NCBI GenBank assembly: GCA_021397835.1
Contig: JAJFZO010000747.1
Coordinates: 312,501 to 376,500 of the forward strand
Source: Moringa oleifera
Lineage: Eukaryota; Streptophyta; Magnoliopsida; Brassicales; Moringaceae
Length of the DNA stretch: 64,000 nt
Reading direction: 5' to 3'
Numbering within the stretch: the first letter of the stretch is position 1; the number at the start of each line of letters is the position of its first letter. The translations under genes and the position numbers were made by a program. The notes beneath the pieces were generated by a model, which saw nothing but the letters and a program-made list of their open reading frames with translations, was not told the DNA's origin and did not search any database. Of this stretch, positions 41,596-52,328 are shown piece after piece.

Positions 41596-42994
41596 TGGTC
41601 TTATTGTTAACTAGTGGCTACATGGTCCAGATTCTGGTTTCTCTGTGGAACTTGGGATGTATTCTGCAGCTGTGATTTTTGGTCATGATGTAGCTACTAA
41701 AATGCAAACCAGAATGCTGGTTTTGAACCACTGATCCATCATTTTGAATTGTGGTCCATTGTACATACATTTACACGGTAGTATCACTAATTGATACTGC
41801 CCTGAAACAAAGGTGCATTGTGGATATTTCGGTGTCTTGTAGTTATCAATGCCTCTGTTTTGCCATTTGCCATCTTCCTTCCAGATGACTTGGACTCTGG
41901 GATCAATGTGGAGAGCAACATCAATATCTACTGTTGACGATGTAGCAATTCTTTTTTGGTTCTTTTGCCTCCCCTGTAGGTTTCATTAACCTGTTTTTTT
42001 TTTTTTCCTCAGAGAAAGATAATTTTGAGTTAACCTGCCAACTGCTGATGTTGACAATGTAGCAAAGAAAATGGATTAGGTGGACAATCAAATAAAAAGA
42101 TGAAATGAGAGGCAATCTGTCTAATCTCCCACATTTGCTATTGAATGATAATCTATTTCAGATGAAAATGCACTTGCTCTAGCTTTTCCTTAACTTCACA
42201 TGTGCCTCTACCATACTTCCACTTCAGCCCATCACTGCATATAGACAGCTCGTGGACATGTTCTTTTCTCTGATTCTCCCAGTGCTATTGGCATTGCTGG
42301 TATAAAATGACCCTCCATTTATTTCTTTTTCCATAGAAGATGGTCACTGCTTGTGCTAATGTGACACAGTGACTCTGTAAGTGGAGAAGAGTCATTCTTG
42401 CATCATGCATCTGTGTGCCAGCCCCAGTTGTCTGCCATCAGCACTTGCAGTTGCTTCTTCCTGCAGACTATCTCTTGCAATGAAAGACACAAAAATAAAC
42501 CACAAGCAAATACGATTAACCAAAATCTGAAACAGAAGGAAGTGACTGTCTATATAAGACAGACAGAATTAATCACGCTTCCTGTATGAAAAGGTATAGA
42601 GGGGTGTAATATTTTCTTATATAGTCTTTGCTTTTGAAGCTGTCCTCCATAAGAACATTAATATATTATCTAAAATGCTTTCACCTACTGGCTTGAAAGT
42701 CACTTGAATTAAAGGGACAGCCACACCAGTGGTTTTCACTTCTTCAAAGTCAATTTTCAACAGTTCAATGAGTTGCTTTGAACGCAATGAAAACACCCAA
42801 AGTGGGTTGCTTCCAGTACATCTATATATTCCACAGGTTGCTTGCTAGCTTGCCATTACTTCCGTTTCATGATTCCAGACCCAATAACTCTTTCAAATGT
42901 TATCATGATCTTTCTTTGAAACTTATACTGCAATGGGACCACGGAATGATGATCAGATCACAATTTCATATGGGATGGATAAGGCTGTGGTGGC
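41596..42994. other. RDM4 3' region and BAHD promoter
   Basis: About 1.4 kb without another gene I can support. The first few hundred bases are probably the RDM4 3' UTR. The rest is the presumed promoter of the acyltransferase gene. Small open frames at 42398-42589 and 42778-43035 show no domain. Confidence 0.5.
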
Positions 42995-43001
42995 TATATA
43001 A
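42995..43001 (+). promoter_or_regulatory. TATA box of the BAHD acyltransferase gene
   Basis: TATATAA within GGCTATATAAGAGACC, 65 bp before the start codon at 43066, at the expected spacing for a short plant leader. Confidence 0.75.
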
Positions 43002-43065
43002 GAGACCTTCATTGCGAATCTCTACCCCAAGTTAATTAATATCTCTTTGTTTCATCACCTTTCAC

Positions 43066-44481
43066 ATGGCAACCCACCAAAGGATTCCCTTGTCGCTTGA
43101 GAAGAAAGACGTTGTGCTTGTAAAACCCTCAGAGCCAACACCTTCGGAGGTTCTTTCGCTGTCCACAATCGACAATGATCCCAACCTTGAAATTCTCTGC
43201 CAAACCATTTATGTCTATCAAGGAAACTCCATTTCCTCCAATGGAAACATTAATGGCGTTAAGCCAAACTTCACTAAGCAGGAGGACCCAGCTACTGTTA
43301 TCGAAGAAGCTCTCTCCAAAGTTCTGGTTTACTACTGCCCTTTAGCAGGGAAGCTGAAGAGGAAAACTGACGGAAAGCTTCAGATTGACTGCACTGCTGA
43401 TGGAGTGCCCTTCCTAGTGGCAACTGCCAATTGTCATCTTTCTTCTCTTCGTTATCTAGATGGGATCGACGTTGAAACTGCACAACAACTTGTTTTCGAT
43501 TATCCGTCAGATGATGCCAACGTTGGTTATCACCCTCTAGTGTTGCAGGTGACCAAGTTCTTATGTGGGGGCTTCACGATTGGAATGGGACTGTCACATT
43601 CAGTATGTGATGGGTTCGGTGCAACTCAGTTTTTCCAAGCCCTGGCTGAGCTTGCAAGTGGAAGGAGTGAACCGTCGGTGAAGCCCGTATGGGAGAGGGA
43701 GAGGCTGGTGGCTAAACCCACCAAGGAACCTCTCCAGTTCCCCGTGGACAAGGCTTCTGCTGCAACTTCACCGTACATGCCCACCACTGACCTTGCCCAT
43801 GAACGCTTCAACGTCACCAGTGAGAGCATAAAAAGACTGAAAACAAGCTTGACGAAGGAAGCTGGGGATCTGAAAGAAAGCTTCACGACTCTTGAGGTCC
43901 TTGCTGCTTATGTATGGAGATCACGGCTTAGAGCTTTAAAGCTGAACCCAAACGGGCAAACTCTCTCCGGTATCGTTGTCGGAATAAGACGCCTCCTGGA
44001 TCCACCATTGCCTGAAGGGTACTACGGCAATGCTTTCGTATCATCAAACGTGGTCTTAACCGGAAGAGAACTCGATGAAGAACCACTCGTTAAAACAGTG
44101 AAGCTTATCAAAGAAAGCAAGAAAAGATCCTGTGACAAGGACTACATATGGAGACACATAGTCATTTTGGAGAAGCTAACGCAGGCGCAGATGAAGATAG
44201 AAGCAGGAACTGGTGCGTTCATGATGTTGACAGATTGGAGGCGACTGGGTCTGTTGGAAGAAGTAGACTTCGGATGGAAAGGTCCAGTAAACATGATCCC
44301 GGTGCCATGGAAGATGTTTGGCTACGTTGATCTGTGCATGTTCTTGCCTCCTTGCAAAGTGAATCCTTCCATGGAAGGCGGCGTGACGGTGCTTGTTTGT
44401 CTCCCAAGGGCTGCAATGAGCAAGTTCAGGGAAGAGATGAATGGCCTCGAGGTTAGGGAAGACATTGCTGCTGCTGCTTAG
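43066..44481 (+). CDS. BAHD-family acyl-CoA-dependent acyltransferase
   Basis: Cytosolic enzyme that moves an acyl group from a CoA thioester to an alcohol or amine in secondary metabolism; the donor and acceptor cannot be told from sequence. It is a single uninterrupted frame of 471 aa, a typical BAHD length. The catalytic HxxxD motif is present as HSVCDGFG (about residues 178-185). The structural motif near the C-terminus reads DFGWKGP (about residues 404-410), where the family consensus is DFGWG. Other family landmarks are the N-terminal VKPSEPTPSEVLSLSTIDND, YYCPLAGKLKRK, and YYGNAFVSSNVV in the middle. The N-terminus and overall pattern suggest the clade containing benzoyl- and hydroxycinnamoyl-transferases. 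A TATA box lies 65 bp upstream. It appears intact. Confidence 0.93.
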   Translation: MATHQRIPLSLEKKDVVLVKPSEPTPSEVLSLSTIDNDPNLEILCQTIYVYQGNSISSNGNINGVKPNFTKQEDPATVIEEALSKVLVYYCPLAGKLKRKTDGKLQIDCTADGVPFLVATANCHLSSLRYLDGIDVETAQQLVFDYPSDDANVGYHPLVLQVTKFLCGGFTIGMGLSHSVCDGFGATQFFQALAELASGRSEPSVKPVWERERLVAKPTKEPLQFPVDKASAATSPYMPTTDLAHERFNVTSESIKRLKTSLTKEAGDLKESFTTLEVLAAYVWRSRLRALKLNPNGQTLSGIVVGIRRLLDPPLPEGYYGNAFVSSNVVLTGRELDEEPLVKTVKLIKESKKRSCDKDYIWRHIVILEKLTQAQMKIEAGTGAFMMLTDWRRLGLLEEVDFGWKGPVNMIPVPWKMFGYVDLCMFLPPCKVNPSMEGGVTVLVCLPRAAMSKFREEMNGLEVREDIAAAA

Positions 44482-44639
44482 TGATCTGTGATATATCTAC
44501 ACTGCAATTGTGTGGAACAATGTGTGAAAATCTACATTATGTTAATTGTAATCTTCCTTCAATAAATAATAATCTAAACTGTTCTGTTAGATTTGGTTCA
44601 ATTCTTTTATATCTTCAGTTTAGTTGGATTCAGAGTTTC

Positions 44640-45340
44640 TTAAACTGAATTAAATTTTTGTTTGTTTTGAATTAGATATAAAAAATAATTAAAATAAAAC
44701 CTAACCAAATAATTAGTGAAAAATTATAAATTTTATGTGTCAATTTAACAAATAACAATATTTTTAATTTTATTTATCATTATTAATTTATCTTATGTTA
44801 TCAAATAAAACTTAATGTTTAAAAAGTGAATAAATATGTTTTATTTATTTTGATCTAAATTATATATTGATTAAAATGATTATGAAAAGTTAAAAGTATT
44901 TTTGATGTTGAAATACCTCAATATATTTTAATAAATTTTATATTTTATATTTTATTTATTTTTTAAATTTAAATTTTTCACTTACAAACTATTTATTATA
45001 AATTTTTAACATGCAAAGTTTTTTTTTAAAAAATATTTTTAGTAATCATAAAATTTTGAAAATTATTTTATATTTATAAAAAATTAAAACAAAATTTATT
45101 ATATAAAATATTTAATTTAAATGTGTTTGATTTTTAATTTTACTATATAATTTAGTTATTTAATCTAAATAAAAAAATCATACATAATATTTTAAATAAT
45201 AAATTAAATATATTTAGTTAGATGAACAAAATTTTATATAACATTGACCATATTTAATAATATAAAAATATAAAAACAATCTCAAATTATATTTTAAAGC
45301 ATTCAATTAATAACAAAATAGTCAAATAATTAAGCATTAA
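44640..45340. repeat. AT-rich dispersed repeat block, copy B
   Basis: AT-rich block that shares motif order with the blocks at 8860-9850 and 46315-47075. An example is a Phe/Lys-codon-like run around AAACTATTTATTATAAATTT near 44985, followed about 100 bases later by ATATAAAATATTTAATTTAA and AATGTGTTTGATTTTTAATT. No coding sequence is seen. Confidence 0.45.
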
Positions 45341-46314
45341 ATTCTCCTTATTTGATTAATGGTTCTTCCGAGATAACATAAATAATTGACCAGGCTCTTA
45401 CTCTTAGGACAATCATGAGTAGTACCGTTAATACTAATTATATTCTAAGTACTTATGCTATCTCAATTAATTAATACTCAAGCCGATAAAATGATTATTA
45501 ACTAATTTGACCTATTTTGGCATTAAATTGATATCTTATCCACGGATAAAATTAAAAATTGTAACTTTGGTTATTGGTGTCGTACTCATCCGAATGAATC
45601 TTCTTAATGACATTATGTACCCAACTCATAATTCCAAGAGATCAAAGCCAAATCCGTTTAACAAATGAAATGATGGAACGGATGATTTAATTATCAATTA
45701 TTATTGGTTTCTTTGTAGATTAAGAAATAATTAACCTAATATTCTAATGCCCGAATATGAAATTTGTAATTATGGTGATATGAATCATCAACAAATGAAA
45801 TTAATTAATAACGATTCCTGGAGAAACCCACTAATTCTTGATCCAAATCTATTAATTTCCATCATTGTCTATGTTTTTCGTTGATAGATCTCTTTATTGG
45901 TATTGATTATCTAATGCTTAAGATTTTTATTAGGTTAATCCCTTCTAGCCAATGCTTTATGATTATGCTTTCTCGGGTTTTGATTAATTGCATAATTAAT
46001 CAATGTTGGACACAAGTACAAAGTAAGCCCAAATAATAATCAATTTTACCCAACTTAATAAAGTTGTTGTCGGCATCATATTTGTTCAAATATTGAAATG
46101 TCGCAATCAAATCCATTAGCATCGAGGCATTATGGGTTGAAATTTCGATCCAAAGTGAAGACTAAAGTTGGTGTGATAATGTTCACTTTGACATTCACAG
46201 GTTGCCCACTCAAGATTGAGAAGATAAATCACAATCGGATAACTCATTTGATTCTTTTAGTTTGTGTTGCCATGTCAAATGAAATCTTATTTAATGTCAC
46301 AAAATATTAGATTT
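45341..46314. other. Intergenic spacer between two AT-rich blocks
   Basis: About 1 kb with a somewhat more mixed base composition than its flanks. I recognise no gene; the open frame at 46098-46310 has no family resemblance. Confidence 0.4.
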
Positions 46315-47075
46315 CATTTTTTAAAAAATTTTGATATATTTATTTATATATGAATATGAACTGTAAATTCTTTTAAAATTTTAAAAAAACAATCTCTTAA
46401 ATTTCTCTTAAATTCAAAGATTTTTAAATTAGTACCCAAAACTTTTTAAAAAAATCATCAAAGATGTGAATGATATTAAAAATATCAAAAACATAATGAT
46501 GATAAGCTCAAAAATAATATTTTTGATAATATCATTTAAAACTTTAAATTTTATCATCTTTCCAATCAAATTATAACTTTCAAAACATGTTCAAATGAAT
46601 TTTGATTTATTAATTTTGTCTAAAGTGGACTTTGATTCAAAATAAATATAAAAAATTAATAATTTTTTTAATTATTAAAATAATTAAAAACTACTCAATA
46701 GATTTTATATTTTATTTTGATTTTATATCTCAAATTTGAAAAATTTTCAACCAATCAATTATTTTTTATAAGTTTTTTAAATTTTTTTAGTATTTTTTTA
46801 AAAATTTAATAACTAAAAAAATTAAATTTTTTTATGATGATAGCTTAAATATTTTTTTATATTTATAAAAAACTAAAAATTATTATAAAATATTTTTAAT
46901 TTAAATGTTTTTAATATTTAACTTTTTAAATAAAATTTAATTTAAATAAAATTAAAATATTAAAATTTGTTTTAATATGTTTTGAAAGTAAAATTTTAAT
47001 AAAAAAAAATAAAAAATAAAATTTAAGATTTAAAATTATATTTTTTTATTTTTTTTAAAAAAATTTACGAATGAA
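46315..47075. repeat. AT-rich dispersed repeat block, copy C
   Basis: AT-rich block closely resembling part of copy A. The run TTTTTAATTTAAATGTTTTTAAT, found here near 46890-46915, also occurs near 9500-9530. Both are followed by a TTTTTAAATAAAATTTAATTT-like tail. This argues for one decayed mobile or satellite-like element. No termini are resolvable by eye. Confidence 0.5.
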
Positions 47076-47482
47076 GATGCTTCCGAATCAAGTGACCTAA
47101 ACTATATTTTTTTTTAGAGGTATCAAACTTGTGAGAACTAGAATAATTCTCTTTTCATATAAAGTTTGCATCTTTTTGGAAACATTAATCTTAGGTGAAA
47201 TTTTCTTTAAAATTCATAGTGTGACAGGTTACTTACAGTTTTTGTTCAGGATGATATTAGTTTACAGTTCTCAATTTACTTGGTGGATTAAGTTTTCCTG
47301 TTAAGTGAATTGATCAATCTGCATCAATTCATTCTTTTAACATTTTCTATCTAGCCCCAGCTGCGCGGGCTATTTGAAGAGATGATCCTTGCAGCTGAGG
47401 ATGACTGGTCCGCCTAAGCACCTTCTTAGAGAAACCAGAGTACTGTAATTTTCTAGCATGCAGTCCCCACTAAACCCTTGAA

Positions 47483-49120
47483 ATGGTGCTCCTGGGAAAC
47501 GTATCATATGCTAAAATCATAACTTCTCTATTAAATCAAGGGCAAAATTGCGGAGCAATAGTTCTGTTCCATCAACTTCAGAGAACTGGGCTCGCAATCA
47601 CAAAGCACTTACTCTTGGAATTTGTTAGAGCTTGTGGGAGACTTGCTGCTATAGGGGAGGCAAAACAAGCTCACTGCATGATCTTGAAACATGGGTTCAG
47701 CGGAAACACAGTGTTAATGACATCTCTCCTTGACATGTACTGCAAATGCTCACGCATACTTGAAGCTCGCAATGTTTTCGATGAAATGTCTGAAAGAGAT
47801 GTCATTGCAACAAACAGCATGATTTCTGGCTTGTGCCGGTGTCGGTTAATGTCGGATGCTGTCGAGTTGTTCAATAGCATGTCTCTACGAGATGTGGGAT
47901 CTTGGAACTCGTTAATATCTGGGCTGGCGCAGAATTCAGAAGGAAGGATGGCATTGGTATATTTTGAGAGGATGAGAGTAGAGGGAGCTGTTCTTGATTT
48001 TGTGACCATGGTCACTGTTCTCTCAGTTTGTGCCGATATTGCGGCTCTAGTTAATGGTAAACAAGTTCATGGATTAGTGGTTAAATTTGGGTTCCATTCA
48101 TATTTACCTGTTGGCAATGCTATTGTTGACATGTATGCTAAATGTGGACGCATGGCTTATGCCTATCAATGTTTCAAGAGCTTGCCTGTGAAGAATGTAA
48201 TTTCATGGACTTCTTTAATAGTGGGTTATGGGAAACATGGGCTTGGTATTGAAGCTCTTAAGGCATTTGATCAAATGGAAATGGAAGGTGTTGCACCTAA
48301 CAAGATCACTTTCTTGGGTACTCTATATGCATGTAGTCATGCAGGATTGGTGCAAGAAGGAAGGAGGAATTTCAGAGCCATGGTGGACAAGTACTCCATC
48401 ACTCCCATGATGGAGCATTACACATGCATGGTGGATCTGCTTGCACGAGCTGGGTACCTTGGTGAGGCTTACGATTTTATACAGAAGATGCCAATGAAGC
48501 CAGATGCAAGGCTTTTGACGGCTCTTCTTAGTTCATGTTGCTCATACATGAATGTGGAGCTAGCACGGAGTATTGGACACAAACTACTTGAACTACAACC
48601 TCAAGAAGCAGGAGCTTACATGCTGCTATCCAACTTCTATGGACTTGTTGGGGATTTGGAAGCTGTTGCTAATGTGAGAAGACTGATGTTGAGGAGAGGA
48701 ATAAGGAAAGAGAAGGCATGTACTTGGGTTGAGATTAATAGAAAAGTTCATTGTTTTGAATCAGGAGATAGATCTCATCCCCTTAGCAAAGAGATTTATT
48801 CGTACTTGCAAAATCTTGTCAAGAGGATGAAGGAAGTTGGGTATGTGCCAAATACAAGCATGGTTATGCAAAATGTACATGAGCACATTAAGGAAGAGAT
48901 AGCTATAGCTCATAGTGAGAAACTGGCCATTGTTTTTGGGCTAATTAGCAGTGCCCCAGGTACCCAGATTATGATAGTTAAAAACCTTAGAGTATGTGTG
49001 GACTGTCATGTAGCAACTGGATTGATCTCAAAGATTGAAAGGAGGGAGATTGTGGCCAGAGATTCAAGCCGATTCCATCATTTTAGAGATGGGGTTTGCT
49101 CGTGTGGAAATCATTGGTGA
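47483..49120 (+). CDS. DYW-class pentatricopeptide repeat protein (PLS type)
   Basis: Organelle RNA-editing factor family. PPR repeats recognise a specific RNA, and the DYW domain is the cytidine-deaminase module that converts C to U. It is an intronless frame of 545 aa, as usual for plant PLS genes. Repeats of about 31-36 residues are visible, for example SLLDMYCKCSRILEARNVFD, ISWTSLIVGYGKHGLGIEA, HYTCMVDLLARAGYLGEA. E and E+ regions follow (KEKACTWVEINRKVHCFESG, DRSHPLSKEIYSYL). The DYW domain has the zinc and catalytic HSEKLA motif, CVDCH and the terminal HHFRDGVCSCG. It ends GNHW instead of the usual DYW tripeptide. At 545 aa it is on the short side, and I could not find a transit peptide with confidence. 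The target site is unknown. Confidence 0.92.
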   Translation: MVLLGNVSYAKIITSLLNQGQNCGAIVLFHQLQRTGLAITKHLLLEFVRACGRLAAIGEAKQAHCMILKHGFSGNTVLMTSLLDMYCKCSRILEARNVFDEMSERDVIATNSMISGLCRCRLMSDAVELFNSMSLRDVGSWNSLISGLAQNSEGRMALVYFERMRVEGAVLDFVTMVTVLSVCADIAALVNGKQVHGLVVKFGFHSYLPVGNAIVDMYAKCGRMAYAYQCFKSLPVKNVISWTSLIVGYGKHGLGIEALKAFDQMEMEGVAPNKITFLGTLYACSHAGLVQEGRRNFRAMVDKYSITPMMEHYTCMVDLLARAGYLGEAYDFIQKMPMKPDARLLTALLSSCCSYMNVELARSIGHKLLELQPQEAGAYMLLSNFYGLVGDLEAVANVRRLMLRRGIRKEKACTWVEINRKVHCFESGDRSHPLSKEIYSYLQNLVKRMKEVGYVPNTSMVMQNVHEHIKEEIAIAHSEKLAIVFGLISSAPGTQIMIVKNLRVCVDCHVATGLISKIERREIVARDSSRFHHFRDGVCSCGNHW

Positions 49121-49869
49121 TAGGCAAATGGAAGAAGATTGCAAACAGAGTTGCTGTAAACCCTCGAAGCCATTAATGTAAGCGAACTGAAACCTCCCTC
49201 AATTGAAGGATATTGTTGAAGTTTACATCAAAAACACATGGATAGATGTTGGATTGTTATTCACAAAGAGATCCACCTGAGTTCATCTTTTCTTGTTTGG
49301 AATTCTTCGACAGGAAACAAGCAATATTGACTTAATAATCAGGTAAGGATCGAACTCATAAAGTTATCAGGCTGATATATTATCATTTGTTTCTTTTCCA
49401 TACCGTCTCCTCAAAATCTTTGTTTTCTTGGCTGAAGTCATATTATCTGCACAGCCTTGTACGTTTCATTCTGCCTTTAGATTTGTCTTCCCCCTGCATA
49501 TGTTCAAAGTAGCAAAACCACGAGGGAAGTCTTTGTTTAGGTTGGGTCGAAGGTGTAGAAATCCATCAACTGTTAACCTTTAAACATGGCCTAGGCCCAT
49601 CAGTGCTTGTACTATATGGGTATTCTGTTCATCCCCAAGTCAGAAACCGAGCTACAGCCCACGGAGAATAGGGAAAATGTCTTTATTTTGTTCCTCTTCA
49701 CCAATCCTTGCCTGTTCAAAGAAAGCACGCCTGCTAACCTTTTTCCTGGCGATAAACTGCAGGAACTTAATTTTCTAATTCTTCTCTCTCCCTCTCTTCT
49801 CTTGGCGAAAGCCTATTTTTCTGGTTCTCATTCTTTAGTTTTTTTTTTTCTTTAGAGACTGAAATGTAA
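49121..49869. other. PPR 3' region and promoter/leader of the LURP-one-related gene
   Basis: About 750 bp without a further gene. The end is pyrimidine-rich (TCTCTCCCTC and a T9-10 run just before the ATG), consistent with a 5' leader. The frame at 49607-49855 has no domain. Confidence 0.5.
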
Positions 49870-51403
49870 ATGGCCGATTCAGCTCCGATATATGTCTATC
49901 CTGCGAATTTGCTGATCCCGATTGATCTGTTTGTGTCCAAGGAGCATGGTGGTCTTACACGTGGCCATCTCAGGTTCTTCGATTCCTCCGGTAACATTGT
50001 CTTCCAGGTCATGAAACCATCACATAAGAAAAAAGTAGTCCTTGATTCGGCAGGAAATCCCTTGATTTCCATTTACCGCCACCACGTAACTCTCTCTCTC
50101 TCCTTGTTTCCAATGAAGAATATTTCGTGAAAAAGCTTTTTCTTTTCTCGTGTTTTCTTGTTCCTTTTCCTAGAGACACTAGGTTACGTGTTATTTAAGC
50201 TACCGCTTCCTTGTCTAGATTTACAGAGACACGGACAGGCTCTGTCAGGTATTAGCAGGAGATTTAAACTTGCAGAGGATTTGAAGTTGTTTTGCTCAGA
50301 ATTTGGTTTCTTTAAGTAATTGAATTTGATTATGCTTAACTAGAAACTTTGTGATTACTGATTGTAGAATGGAGTATGGGAAGGTTTTAAGGGTGATGGT
50401 GGCAGCCGGAAAGAGTTGATATTCAAGGTGCATAGGACACTGAGCAAGTTTTCTAGAACCGAGTTAGATGTATATCTAGTTGGAGAAGACCAGGCTCAAG
50501 CAACACTTGATTTCAGGGTGAAAGGCTGCCCCTTTCAGAAATCCTGCACCATCTATCAAGGCAATTCCATAGCAGCACAGGTAAAGAAATCAGTACATCC
50601 TTAGCATCACTACTTACTCTTGATAAATTGAGGACATTGCTATATCTATATTGAATGGAATTAACCAATTTTGGTTCAAGCAATGCCATAAACATTGAAG
50701 AAGATCATTGAAGTATTGAGAATTCTAATGATTAGGCATGGTTGATGATTATAGATTTGCTTTAGGTATCTCAACCTGAATTTCAAGTTAACAATCATTA
50801 GCATATCGAGTTCTATAATGTCTGAATTCTGTCATTCAAAACAAGTAGTCCTGCGCATGCATAGGTGCAGGGTGCCTTTATGCTTATCTGAATTTGATTT
50901 CTTACTTGCTTGGGAGATAGATACACATTGCATCTATGAACACTTCTTCGGTCAAGGATAGATAATACATCAATGTTCTTGGATCAGTGATCATTATAGA
51001 GGATTGTTGTGACATATAAATAACTTATCTTTCAATCTAATGTAATCCGATTCCAAAAAAATAAAAAAATAAATAAATAAAAAGAGGGCAAAATGACTGG
51101 TAAATGCCAAAATCAGAAGACTTGTGCTAGTTCTGTGTTGTGGAGCTCTTGATTAGTAGAAAAGTGTTGTCAAGCATTTCCTTTTCACATTCGATCTAGG
51201 TTATTCCATAACTTCTTGCATTTTGTATAGAAAAAAAAAATCTTGATTCTTTTCTTTACCTTTTGATGCAGAGTGGTCTCATGTACAAGCTCAGGCAGAT
51301 ATATGTAAGAAGAAACAGATTTCGACTAACCATTTTCCCTGGTTCAATTGATCCTGATCGGATTGTAGCTTTGATTGTAATATTCCTGGATGGACGGAAA
51401 TGA
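49870..51403 (+). CDS. LURP-one-related (LOR/tubby-like fold) protein
   Basis: Member of the plant LURP-one-related family, whose beta-barrel fold resembles tubby C-terminal domains; some members act in defence against oomycetes, but most have no known function. I model three exons: 49870-50085, 50368-50580 and 51272-51403 (561 nt, 186 aa), each phase 0. Landmarks are the N-terminal PIDLFVSKEHGGLTRG, FFDSSGNIVFQVM, SGNPLISIYRHH-like strand motifs, KELIFKVHRT, LDFRVKGCPFQKSCTIYQ and the C-terminal RFRLTIFPGSIDPDRIVALI. Length fits the family (about 180-220 aa). It resembles my recollection of Arabidopsis LOR7, but I would not assign the number from sequence alone. The gene follows the PPR gene closely in the same direction. 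Confidence 0.9.
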
Positions 51404-52328
51404 TACAAGAAGCCCCATGTGTGCCCTTATTCACATTCCATACAAGCACATTGAGATGCATATTCTTTGTATTTTTCATTTTCTCAATCAATGTCTCCCA
51501 CTCTTACGTAATCTGATAGATCTCAAAGTGATAATGTCATCGGGGCTTTCTCTTTTTGAGTAAATCATGTTATGGATAATTACGGAAAGAGCATAAGAAT
51601 TATTTGTGGATGCTTCTTACGTAATTTTGAAGTGGTTTTTCAACATTTTGATGTGTCTTTCAGAAAATCATTAATTGTTTAATATTGGAAAAGATTTCAA
51701 CCTTTAAATTAGTAGAATATAGTTGTAAGATAAATTAATGTTTTATCATACAATTAAAATTAATGTCATGCAAAATTAATTTGTCAATTTGAGTAAAAAT
51801 CAAATGAGCTTAAGGTGCAGTATTTGAGTAATTTCAGGGAATCTTTATAACATACTTTTTTATTTAGGCTTTTATATAAAAGTGATTAGGGTTCAGCTCA
51901 TCAGTTTTTGATGGTTTAGAATTCTAGATTGGCCCTCAAAACGCAAACCAAAGCGGCGTTTTAAGCTAGTCAGTGCAAAAAGCAATTTAACTGTTTTCGA
52001 TTATATGCAAAAGCACTACGCATAGGCTTTGAGTACCATAAACGTCAAGTATTGCAATAATTAATCCAACAAACTACAGCGCAGTGTTCTTATATCATTT
52101 CACATCTTCGCCGACTCGCCGTAGATTAACTCAATCGTGGCGGGCCATTAGAAACCAAGACTGCCGAGAGCCCCTGTTAGAGCCACCAGCGCCTTCGAAC
52201 CGTGAAGGCCTTTCCCTAAGTATTTCATTCGCTGACCAAATTTTCTCTCTTTCTTTCTCTTGTCGGTTTCTACGAATACTGTTGATACCTGCGAAACGTG
52301 TCGTTCATTTGGAGGGAGACAAAACGGG
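51404..52328. other. Intergenic region upstream of Listerin
   Basis: About 925 bp containing the LURP-one-related 3' UTR and the Listerin promoter and 5' leader. The segment 52080-52328 is less AT-rich and is probably transcribed leader. I see no separate gene. Confidence 0.5.

Noticed and set aside
41282..41614. Lys-rich frame overlapping the last RDM4 exon
   Set aside because: Frame-shifted reading of the Glu repeat; the Glu-rich frame joins the other RDM4 exons in phase.
46098..46310. 70-codon frame between AT-rich blocks
   Set aside because: No recognisable domain, no promoter or splice context, and it lies in degraded intergenic sequence.
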